A stretch of DNA of 64,000 bases from contig JADJUS010000022.1 in assembly GCA_016716905.1 (NCBI GenBank), forward strand, positions 434,001 through 498,000, given 5' to 3'. Under the pieces are notes generated by a model. The model was given only the letters and a program-made list of their open reading frames with translations. It had not been told where the DNA came from and ran no database searches. Positions 39,236 through 46,427 of the stretch are shown in pieces. The position numbers were made by a program, and so were the translations under genes. Position 1 is the first letter of the stretch; every line of letters starts with the position of its first letter. The DNA is from Acidobacteriota bacterium (GTDB lineage: Bacteria; Acidobacteriota; Vicinamibacteria; Vicinamibacterales; SCN-69-37).

Positions 39236-39261
39236 CTCCACTTTGCTCCAAATAGGTCCAC
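39236..39261 (-). promoter_or_regulatory. MraZ-type operator: three (G/T)TGGA repeats at 10-base spacing
   Basis: On the minus strand the units GTGGAcctat, TTGGAgcaaa and GTGGAgtaaa follow one another in exact 10-base register (TCCA at 39257-39260, 39247-39250 and 39237-39240 on the plus strand). Known MraZ sites are GTGGG-like repeats with 5-base spacers, hence a 10-base period. The array lies between the -10 box and the mraZ start, where binding would block transcription. The third TGGAG also sits at Shine-Dalgarno distance from the GTG. Confidence 0.75.
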
Positions 39262-39265
39262 TGCG

Positions 39266-39294
39266 ATAGTAGGAGTGTGGATGGGCACTGTCAA
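39266..39294 (-). promoter_or_regulatory. Sigma70-type promoter of the dcw cluster
   Basis: On the minus strand, TTGACA (39294-39289), a 17-base spacer and TACTAT (39271-39266). The -35 is a perfect consensus and the -10 matches four of six TATAAT positions. The expected start lies inside or just before the TGGA repeats, so MraZ could control it directly. Confidence 0.8.
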
Positions 39295-39313
39295 TCGCAA
39301 AGTGTGGCAGGAA

Positions 39314-39333
39314 TTAGGCTTACGTCTAATTTT
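39314..39333. promoter_or_regulatory. AATTAG-N8-CTAATT dyad upstream of the glycan cluster
   Basis: An AT-rich 6+6 inverted repeat in otherwise GC-rich DNA, in the divergent region between mraZ and the first glycosyltransferase gene. It is about 85 bases upstream of the GT4 start and could be an operator or promoter part for the plus-strand cluster. No clear -35/-10 pair was found with it. Confidence 0.35.
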
Positions 39334-39416
39334 CGCTCCGTGTTACCATCGGCCGTTCGCATGCCTGAAGCCCCCTCCCCACTACCCATCCGGCTGTCAG
39401 CCCTCCGGGCCACAAG

Positions 39417-40454
39417 ATGAAGACGGTTCTGGTCTGCGAAGCGCAGGTTCCTTTTGTTCACGGGGGTGCCGAATATCACGTCCGGGAACTGGTCGCGCAG
39501 CTGCGCGCACACGGCCACATGGCCGAGCTCGTGAGCGTCCCGTTCAAGTGGTATCCGAAGGAAGAAATCCTGGCGCACGCCGCTGCCTGGCGCCTGCTCG
39601 ACTTATCAGAGAGCAACGGCCGCCCCATCGACGTGGTGATTGCGACGAAGTTTCCGACGTACTTCGTGCGGCACCCGAACAAGGTGGCGTGGCTGATTCA
39701 CCAGCACCGCGCCGCATACGAACTGGCGGGCACGATTTTTAGTGATTTTTCTCACACCGAGAGTGACGTCGCGCTGCGCGCCAGAATTATCGCGCTCGAC
39801 ACCGAGATGCTCGGAGAGTGCCGGCGTCTCTACGCCAACGCGCAGAACACCGCCGATCGGGCATCGCGGTTCAACGGCGTCCCTGCCGAGGGGCTGTACC
39901 ACCCGCCGCGTCTGGCCGATCGCCTCGCGCCGGGGCCCTATGGCGACTATATTCTCTCGGTGGGCCGGCTCGAGTCCGTCAAGCGCGTAGACCTGGCCAT
40001 TCGCGCGCTGGCCAACGTTCCGGGCCGGCTTCGCCTCAAGGTGGCCGGCACCGGCACACAGGCCCACACGTTTCAGGCGCTCGCCGAATCACTGGGCGTG
40101 GCCGACAGGGTGGACTTTCTGGGCAGCGTGGACGACGATGCGCTGTTGGCGTTGTATTCGGGGGCACTGGCGGTCGTGTTTCCGCCGTTCGACGAAGACT
40201 TCGGATACGTCACACTTGAAGCGTTCCTCTCGCGCAAAGCCGTCATCACGACGGTGGACGCCGGTGGACCGAACGAGTTTGTGGTGGACGGCGTGAACGG
40301 CTTTTCCTGTGCTCCGGATGCCGCCGCCCTGGGCCACGCGATGGCGACGCTCGACGCCGATCGGCGCCTGGCCGCTGAGTATGGCGACGCGGGCTACGCG
40401 AGGGCGCGCGAGATAACGTGGACGGGTGTGATCGAGCGCCTCGTGGGCGCCTGA
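39417..40454 (+). CDS. Family 4 glycosyltransferase (GT-B)
   Basis: 345 residues, the first gene of the plus-strand glycan cluster. The N-terminal domain opens with KTVLVCEAQVPFVHGGAEYH, where the GGAE loop is typical of GT4 enzymes. The C-terminal nucleotide-sugar domain has ILSVGRLESVKRVDLAIRAL near residue 178 and the Ex7E-type region FPPFDEDFGYVTLEAFLSRK near 260. It is soluble or membrane-associated, and its donor is unknown. A non-overlapping GT2 gene follows after 6 bases. Confidence 0.9.
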   Translation: MKTVLVCEAQVPFVHGGAEYHVRELVAQLRAHGHMAELVSVPFKWYPKEEILAHAAAWRLLDLSESNGRPIDVVIATKFPTYFVRHPNKVAWLIHQHRAAYELAGTIFSDFSHTESDVALRARIIALDTEMLGECRRLYANAQNTADRASRFNGVPAEGLYHPPRLADRLAPGPYGDYILSVGRLESVKRVDLAIRALANVPGRLRLKVAGTGTQAHTFQALAESLGVADRVDFLGSVDDDALLALYSGALAVVFPPFDEDFGYVTLEAFLSRKAVITTVDAGGPNEFVVDGVNGFSCAPDAAALGHAMATLDADRRLAAEYGDAGYARAREITWTGVIERLVGA

Positions 40455-40460
40455 GGCGAC

Positions 40461-41435
40461 GTGACCAAACTCATCATCCAGATTCCCTGCCTCAACGAGG
40501 CCACCACCCTGCCGGCCACGCTCGCCGACCTGCCACACACCGTGCCGGGCGTGGACGTGGTCGAGTGGCTGGTCATTGACGACGGCTCACGTGACGGCAC
40601 GGCAGCGGTGGCGCGCGCGCACGGCGTGCATCACGTGGTGCGGTTCCGCCGGCACAAGGGACTCGCCGCAGCCTTCACCGCGGGCATCGACGCGTGTCTG
40701 AAAGCCGGCGCCGACTACATCGTCAACACCGACGCCGACAATCAGTACGCCGCGCAGGACATCGCGCGGCTGGTGGCGCCCCTCATCGCAGGCGAAGCCG
40801 ACATCGTCATCGGCGATCGCAACATTCGGATTCTCGCGAGCATGTCGTGGCAGAAGAAATTGCTGCAGCGGCTGGGCAGCTGGGTGGTGCGCAGGGTATC
40901 GAATACGCAGGTGCCCGACACCACCAGCGGATTCCGCGCCTACACACGGGAAGCCGCGCTGCGCATGACGGTGGTGTCGGAATTTTCGTACACGCTTGAA
41001 TCGATCATCCAGGCGGGCAAGAAGCGCATGGCTGTGGCGCACGTGGAAATTGGCACCAATCCCAACACGCGCCCCTCGAGACTCTTCAGCAGCGTTTACG
41101 GCTACATCAAGCAGTCGGCAGCCACCATCGTGCGCACCTACACGATGTATGAGCCGCTGAAGGTGTTCAGCTACATCGGCGGCACCATCTTCGCGGTGGG
41201 CGTGGCGATCTCGCTGCGGTATCTCTATTTCCTGCTGAAGGGCGACACGTTCGGTGATCGCCATCTGCAATCGCTGATTCTCTCGGCCGTGCTGATGATC
41301 GTCGGCTTCCAGGTGATCCTGATCGGCCTGGTGGCTGACGCGATCTCGGGCACGCGCAAACTGCTTGAAGACCTGCTCTATCGCGTGCGCAAGCTGGAAC
41401 TGGGCGACGATAAGACGCCGAAGGACGACCGCTGA
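40461..41435 (+). CDS. DPM1/GtrB-like GT2 with two C-terminal membrane helices
   Basis: 324 residues, GTG start. The GT-A domain shows LIIQIPCLNEATTLPATL, VIDDGSRDGT near residue 43 and the metal-binding NTDADNQY near 93, then TTSGFRAYTREAAL near 154. Two hydrophobic helices close the protein (IGGTIFAVGVAISLRYLYFL and LILSAVLMIVGFQVILIGLV). This architecture fits polyprenyl-phosphate glycosyltransferases that load a sugar on undecaprenyl phosphate. Such donors feed ArnT-like GT-C proteins, several of which are encoded downstream. The stop overlaps the next start (TGATG). Confidence 0.9.
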   Translation: MTKLIIQIPCLNEATTLPATLADLPHTVPGVDVVEWLVIDDGSRDGTAAVARAHGVHHVVRFRRHKGLAAAFTAGIDACLKAGADYIVNTDADNQYAAQDIARLVAPLIAGEADIVIGDRNIRILASMSWQKKLLQRLGSWVVRRVSNTQVPDTTSGFRAYTREAALRMTVVSEFSYTLESIIQAGKKRMAVAHVEIGTNPNTRPSRLFSSVYGYIKQSAATIVRTYTMYEPLKVFSYIGGTIFAVGVAISLRYLYFLLKGDTFGDRHLQSLILSAVLMIVGFQVILIGLVADAISGTRKLLEDLLYRVRKLELGDDKTPKDDR

Positions 41436-42298
41436 TGGCGGCACCCGCGCAAGTCTCCGTTGTCATTCCCGCGTATAACGAGGCCGACTCGATTGCGGCC
41501 GTCGTGCAGGAACTGCGCGCCGAGGCCAACTGGCACGAGATCCTGGTGATTGACGATGCGTCGACCGATGAGACGGCGGCGCTGGCGGAGCAAGCCGGCG
41601 CCCGCGTGGTGCGGCAGCCCTACAACAAGGGCAACGGCGCGGCGGTGAAGGCTGGTATCCGGGCGGCGACGGGTGAGTACATGCTCATCATCGATGGTGA
41701 CGGGCAGCACAAACCGTCGGATGCCGTGCGGCTCGTGACGCAGCTCGGCCGCCATGAACTGGTGGTGGGCGCACGGTCATCGGCGACGCAGGCCGGTCCG
41801 GTGCGGCGCATGGGCAACGCGCTCCTGAACTGGCTGGCGGGGTATCTGGCCGAGCGCAAGATCCCGGACCTCACGTCGGGATTCCGGGCGGCCCGGCTCG
41901 AGCAGATGCGCGAGTTCCTCTTCCTGCTGCCCAACGGATTCTCGACGCCGACGACCACGACGCTCGCGTTTATCAAAGCGGGATACAGCGTGCACTTCGA
42001 ACCGGTGGCGGCGCGCCAGCGATCGGGCCACTCGAAGATCCGGCTGTCGAGCGACGGCGTGAAATTTCTCGTCATCATCCTCCGTGTGATCACGATCTAC
42101 AGTCCGATGCGCATCTTCCTGCCGGTGGCGGGCCTGACGTTTGGGCTCGGGGCTGCGTATGCGGCATGGGCGATTGCGACCGAGCCCCGCCAGATCACCA
42201 ACTGGTCCGTGCTGCTCATCCTGTTCGGCGTGGTCGTGTTTCTTGTCGGCCTCGTGTCGGAACAAATCTCGGCCCAGCGTTTCGATGGGCGCAAGTAA
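41435..42298 (+). CDS. DPM1/GtrB-like GT2 with C-terminal membrane helices (second copy)
   Basis: 287 residues. GT2 motifs: VSVVIPAYNEADSIAAVVQE, LVIDDASTDET near residue 33, MLIIDGDGQHKPSD near 82 (DxD) and DLTSGFRAARLEQM near 145. Two C-terminal membrane helices (FLPVAGLTFGLGAAYAAWAI, then LLILFGVVVFLVGLV). It is a paralogue in layout of the preceding gene, so the two may load different sugars on polyprenyl phosphate. It overlaps the following GT4 by 14 bases. Confidence 0.9.
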   Translation: MAAPAQVSVVIPAYNEADSIAAVVQELRAEANWHEILVIDDASTDETAALAEQAGARVVRQPYNKGNGAAVKAGIRAATGEYMLIIDGDGQHKPSDAVRLVTQLGRHELVVGARSSATQAGPVRRMGNALLNWLAGYLAERKIPDLTSGFRAARLEQMREFLFLLPNGFSTPTTTTLAFIKAGYSVHFEPVAARQRSGHSKIRLSSDGVKFLVIILRVITIYSPMRIFLPVAGLTFGLGAAYAAWAIATEPRQITNWSVLLILFGVVVFLVGLVSEQISAQRFDGRK

Positions 42299-43541
42299 GG
42301 GCGCGGCGCACGGGAGCGCCGGGCGCGAAGTGGTGGTCATGGTCACCACGTCGTACCCGCGATTTCCTGGAGACGGTATCGGCAGTTTCATCGAACCCAT
42401 CGCCAAGGGCGTGGCCGCGCTTGGCCATGAAGTGCACCTGGTGGCGCCCTGGCATCCGGAGATCACGCGCGGTCGGGAAGAGGACGGCGTGTTCTTCCAT
42501 TTCTTCAAATACGCGCCCGTGCCTTCGCTGAACGTGTTTGGCTACGCTTCGGGCCTGCGCGCCGACACGGATGTGCGGCTGGCGGCCTGGGCGGTGGCGC
42601 CGATGGCGCTTGCGGCCGGCTGGTTCAAGGCGTGGCGCGTGGCCAAGAAGCGCCACGCCACGGTCATGCATGCGCACTGGGTGATTCCCGGTGGTGTGAT
42701 GGCCGCCGCGGCGGCGCGCGCCTTGCCACTCGTGGTCAGCCTGCACGGATCGGATGTCTTCGTCGCCGAGCGGCATGCGGTGATCGGCGCCGCGGCCCGT
42801 CGCGTCTTCGGGCGCGCCGGCGCCGTGACCGCGTGCAGCGACGACCTGCACAGACGCGCCATCGCACTCGGCGCCGACCCGGCGCACACCGAGACGGTGC
42901 CGTATGGTGTGGACACGGTGCGTTTCGCGCCCGACAACGGTATCCGCGCCGACGTGCGCCAATCACTGGGCGTGGGAAACGCGCCGCTCGTGCTGGCCGG
43001 CGGGCGGTTGGTGAGCAAAAAAGGGTTCGAGTACCTGATCGATGCGGTTGGCACGCTCGCAGGCAGCCACCCTGGCCTTCAGTTGCTGATTGCCGGCGAG
43101 GGTGACCTGGCCGAATCACTGCGCGCCCGCGCCGCCGGACTGCCCGTCCAGTTCCTCGGCAACCAGACGCAGGACGCGGTGGCCCGTTTCGCGGCCGCCG
43201 CTGACGTCATCGCCGTGCCCTCTGTGCGCGACGATGCCGGGAATGTGGACGGGTTGCCGAACTTCGCGCTCGAGGCGCTCGCGTCGGGCACACCTGTGGT
43301 GGCGACAGTTGCCGGTGGTCTGCCGCAGGCCATTACCGACGGCGACAACGGGTTGCTGGTGCCCGAGCGCGACCCGGCCGCACTGGCGGCCGCGATCGCG
43401 CGCCTGCTGGCGTCACCGGCGAGCGCGCGCGAGATGGGCGCGCGGGCACGCGCCCGGGTGGCCCGCGACCATTCGTGGGCGCACACGGCGGAACGAATGG
43501 CCGCAGCCTATGCGCAGGCGCGACGGCATGTTAGCGTTTGA
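42285..43541 (+). CDS. Family 4 glycosyltransferase (GT-B)
   Basis: 418 residues from ATG 42285, inside the end of the upstream GT2 gene; an internal ATG at about 42339 (MVTTSYPRFPGD) is a shorter alternative. GT4 features: VTTSYPRFPGDGIGSFIEPI, HAHWVIPGG near residue 127, LVLAGGRLVSKKGFEYLIDA near 231, and PSVRDDAGNVDGLPNFALEA near 312 with the Ex7E region. The VPYGVDTVRF segment is typical of the family. It is cytoplasmic, with unknown donor and acceptor. Stop TGA overlaps a possible TTG start of the next gene. Confidence 0.9.
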   Translation: MGASKGAAHGSAGREVVVMVTTSYPRFPGDGIGSFIEPIAKGVAALGHEVHLVAPWHPEITRGREEDGVFFHFFKYAPVPSLNVFGYASGLRADTDVRLAAWAVAPMALAAGWFKAWRVAKKRHATVMHAHWVIPGGVMAAAAARALPLVVSLHGSDVFVAERHAVIGAAARRVFGRAGAVTACSDDLHRRAIALGADPAHTETVPYGVDTVRFAPDNGIRADVRQSLGVGNAPLVLAGGRLVSKKGFEYLIDAVGTLAGSHPGLQLLIAGEGDLAESLRARAAGLPVQFLGNQTQDAVARFAAAADVIAVPSVRDDAGNVDGLPNFALEALASGTPVVATVAGGLPQAITDGDNGLLVPERDPAALAAAIARLLASPASAREMGARARARVARDHSWAHTAERMAAAYAQARRHVSV

Positions 43542-43549
43542 GTGGATCG

Positions 43550-44296
43550 ATGGTCAGCGCCACTTCACCCACAGCCCCCGGACTCAGCATCTTTTTTCCG
43601 GCGTATAACGACAGCGGGACCATTGCCAGCCTGGTGATCGCGGCCCGGTCCAGCGCGCAGAAACTGACGAACGACTTTGAGATCCTCGTGGTCAATGACG
43701 GCAGCGCCGATCACACCGCCGAGATTGCTGAAGAACTGGCGCAGACCTACCCGGAAGTGCGGGTCATCCATCACCCGGCCAATCGGGGCTACGGCGGCGC
43801 GCTGCGCACCGGGTTCTCCGAATCACGCAAGGACCTGATCTTCTATACCGACGGCGATGCCCAGTACGACCCCACGGAAATGGAAGCGCTCTGGCCGAAG
43901 ATGACCCCGGGCGTGGACGTGGTGAACGGCTACAAGATCAGCCGGTCCGACCCGATGCACCGCATCATCATCGGCCGCGTCTACCACCACACCGTCAAAA
44001 TCCTGTTCGGCCTCAAGGTGCGCGACGTGGATTGCGACTTCCGCCTGATTCGACGCACGGTGTTCGACCGCATCACGCTTGAACACAACAGCGGCGTCAT
44101 CTGCCTCGAACTGATGAAAAAGCTGACCGATGCCGGCTGCCGCATCGAGGAAGTGCCCGTGCACCACTATCACCGCACGCACGGCAAGTCGCAGTTCTTC
44201 AACTTCCCCCGGCTCTGGCATACCGCGCAGGACGTGTTCAAGCTGTGGATGAAACTGGTGGTGGTCGGCACCCACCGGAAGACGGGCGCGGCATGA
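43550..44296 (+). CDS. DPM1-like family 2 glycosyltransferase
   Basis: 248 residues from ATG 43550; TTG 43538, which overlaps the previous stop as TTGA, is an alternative that adds four residues. Motifs: LSIFFPAYNDSGTIASLV, LVVNDGSADHTAEIA near residue 45, FYTDGDAQYDPTEM near 97 (DxD), and VRDVDCDFRLIRRTVF near 153. It has no C-terminal membrane helices, unlike the two GT2 proteins upstream, so it resembles the single-domain dolichol-phosphate-mannose-synthase form. It ends in an ATGA overlap with the epimerase gene. Confidence 0.88.
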   Translation: MVSATSPTAPGLSIFFPAYNDSGTIASLVIAARSSAQKLTNDFEILVVNDGSADHTAEIAEELAQTYPEVRVIHHPANRGYGGALRTGFSESRKDLIFYTDGDAQYDPTEMEALWPKMTPGVDVVNGYKISRSDPMHRIIIGRVYHHTVKILFGLKVRDVDCDFRLIRRTVFDRITLEHNSGVICLELMKKLTDAGCRIEEVPVHHYHRTHGKSQFFNFPRLWHTAQDVFKLWMKLVVVGTHRKTGAA

Positions 44297-45309
44297 GCGA
44301 CTACGGTGGCTTCTACCGCGACCGGCCGGTGCTCATCACCGGCGGGCTGGGCTTTATCGGGTCGAACCTCGCTCGCCATCTGGCGGACCTGGGCGCCGAC
44401 GTCCTCCTGGTCGATTCGCTGATTCCCGACTACGGCGGCAACCTGTTCAACATCTCGGGCCTCGAAGGGCGCGTGCGCGTGAACGTGGCCGACGTGCGCC
44501 AGGCCAGCACAATGAACTACCTGGTGCGCGATCGCGAGGTCATCTTCAACCTCGCCGGCCAGGTCAGCCACATCGACAGCATGCGGGATCCGGAAACCGA
44601 TCTCGACATCAACTGCCGCAGCCAGCTCATCCTGCTCGAAGCCTGCCGGCGGCACAACCCCGCCGCCAAGGTCGTCTACGCGAGCACGCGCCAGATCTAC
44701 GGGCGTCCCGACCGGTTGCCGGTGGACGAGTCACACCTGGTGCGGCCCACAGACATCAACGGCATCAACAAGGCCGCCGGAGAGCAATATCACCTGGTCT
44801 ACAACAACGTCTTCGGCGTGCGCGCGTGTTCGCTGCGCCTGACCAACGTGTATGGACCCCGGCAGCTCATCAGGCACAACCGCCAGGGATTCATCGGCTG
44901 GTTCATCCGCCTGGCCCTGGACGCCGGCGAAATCCAGATCTTCGGTGACGGCTCCCAGGTGCGAGACTTCGTCTACGTGGATGACGCGGCCCGCGCCTTC
45001 CTGCTGGCCGGGGCCACCGACGAGGTGAACGGCCTGGCACTCAACGTCGGGGGCCACGAACACATCGCGCACCGTGATCTGGTGGAAACGTTGATCGACA
45101 TTGCCGGCACCGGACGCGTGCGCTACGTGCCCTGGCCCGAAGAGAAAAAGAAGATCGATATCGGGTCGTTCATCACCGACTCAGCGCGCTTCAGGACCGC
45201 CACGGGCTGGCAGTCCACCATCGACCTGCGCGAGGGCCTGTCACGGACGCTGGCGTTTTATCGCGACCATCGCCGACACTATGTGAACGACTCGGAGACG
45301 CCCGCGTGA
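44293..45309 (+). CDS. Extended-SDR sugar-nucleotide epimerase/dehydratase lacking the catalytic Tyr
   Basis: 338 residues from ATG 44293 (ATGA overlap). The NAD site is VLITGGLGFIGSNLARHLAD. Where the family has YxxxK, this protein reads NGINKAAGEQYH (near residue 157): the Lys is present but the Tyr position is Asn. SLRLTNVYGPRQLIRHNRQG follows, with the normal extended-SDR pattern. A subset of sugar-modifying SDRs with a similar xNGINK stretch exists, so this may be a real variant with different chemistry and not a dead enzyme. It likely acts on a nucleotide sugar for the glycan. GTGA overlap with the aminotransferase gene. Confidence 0.87.
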   Translation: MSDYGGFYRDRPVLITGGLGFIGSNLARHLADLGADVLLVDSLIPDYGGNLFNISGLEGRVRVNVADVRQASTMNYLVRDREVIFNLAGQVSHIDSMRDPETDLDINCRSQLILLEACRRHNPAAKVVYASTRQIYGRPDRLPVDESHLVRPTDINGINKAAGEQYHLVYNNVFGVRACSLRLTNVYGPRQLIRHNRQGFIGWFIRLALDAGEIQIFGDGSQVRDFVYVDDAARAFLLAGATDEVNGLALNVGGHEHIAHRDLVETLIDIAGTGRVRYVPWPEEKKKIDIGSFITDSARFRTATGWQSTIDLREGLSRTLAFYRDHRRHYVNDSETPA

Positions 45310-46421
45310 CTACCCCTGCCGCCATCCCGTTCATGCACTTGACGCCGGGCGCCGACGCCGGCGCCATTCGCGCGGCCATCGATCGCGTGATCGCACGCGG
45401 GTGGTTCATTCTGGGCCCTGAACTCACGGCCTTCGAAACTGAATTTGCGCAGGCTTCGGGCGCCGCCCATGCGGTGGGTGTAGGCACAGGAACGGACGCG
45501 ATTGCGCTCGCGTTGCGCGCGCTCGGCATCGGCCCCGGCGACGAAGTGATCACGGCGCCACTCTCGGCCGCGTACTCGGCGTTGGCCATCATGATGGCGG
45601 GCGCCACGCCGGTGTTCGCCGACATCGACATCGACCGCCTCACGCTCGACCCGGCGCAGGTGGATGCCCTGGTGACGCCACGCACGGCGGCGATTCTGCC
45701 GGTGCATCTGTACGGGCAACCGGCCGACATGACGGCTATCGCGGCCATCGCGACGCGCCACAATCTGGTGATCGTCGAAGACGCCTGCCAGGCGCATCTC
45801 GCAAAGTCTGATGGACGACCGGTCGGCACCATCGGCGCAGCCGGCGCGTTCAGCTTTTATCCCACGAAGAACCTGGGCGCCCTCGGCGACGCCGGCGCCA
45901 TCATCACAAGCGATGCCGCGCTGGCCGACAAACTCCGACGCCTGCGCAACGGCGGCCAGAAGGATCGGTATCACCACCTCGAGTTCGGCGTGAACACCCG
46001 CCTGGACGAGATGCAGGCGGCGATCCTGCGCGAGCGCCTGGCGTTGTTGCCGGCGTGGACGGACCGCCGCCGCGAAATTGCCGCGCGGTATCGCACGGCC
46101 CTGGTTGGCGCGCCCGTGATTGTGCCGCCCGAGAAAGACCCGGGCCACGTCTACCATCTCTTCCCCGTGCGATCGGCTCACCGTGAACAGGCGCAGGCGC
46201 ACCTGCGAAACAACGGGATTGAGACGCTCATTCACTATCCGGTGCCCATTCCGCGCCAGCCCGCCCTGGCCGGAATACCGGCGGCGGCAAGTCCAAACGC
46301 CGATCGGGTGTGCGACGAAGTGTTCTCGCTGCCCCTGCACCCTGCCCTCTCCAACGACGAGGTCGATCGCGTGGCCGATGCGGTGCACAGGTTCAGCGCC
46401 GCGGACGCCGACGGCAGGTAA
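45306..46421 (+). CDS. DegT/DnrJ/EryC1/StrS sugar aminotransferase
   Basis: 371 residues, GTG start overlapping the upstream stop (GTGA). This PLP-dependent family converts keto-sugar nucleotides to amino sugars. Visible motifs: VGTGTDAIALALRALGIGPG near residue 58, DEVITAPLSAAYSALAI, VEDACQAHLAK near 158 (Asp and His stacking on PLP), and FSFYPTKNLGALGDAGAI near 181 with the PLP Lys. Length is typical. Its pairing with the SDR gene suggests an amino sugar in the final glycan. Confidence 0.92.
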   Translation: MTTPAAIPFMHLTPGADAGAIRAAIDRVIARGWFILGPELTAFETEFAQASGAAHAVGVGTGTDAIALALRALGIGPGDEVITAPLSAAYSALAIMMAGATPVFADIDIDRLTLDPAQVDALVTPRTAAILPVHLYGQPADMTAIAAIATRHNLVIVEDACQAHLAKSDGRPVGTIGAAGAFSFYPTKNLGALGDAGAIITSDAALADKLRRLRNGGQKDRYHHLEFGVNTRLDEMQAAILRERLALLPAWTDRRREIAARYRTALVGAPVIVPPEKDPGHVYHLFPVRSAHREQAQAHLRNNGIETLIHYPVPIPRQPALAGIPAAASPNADRVCDEVFSLPLHPALSNDEVDRVADAVHRFSAADADGR

Positions 46422-46427
46422 CGCGTG

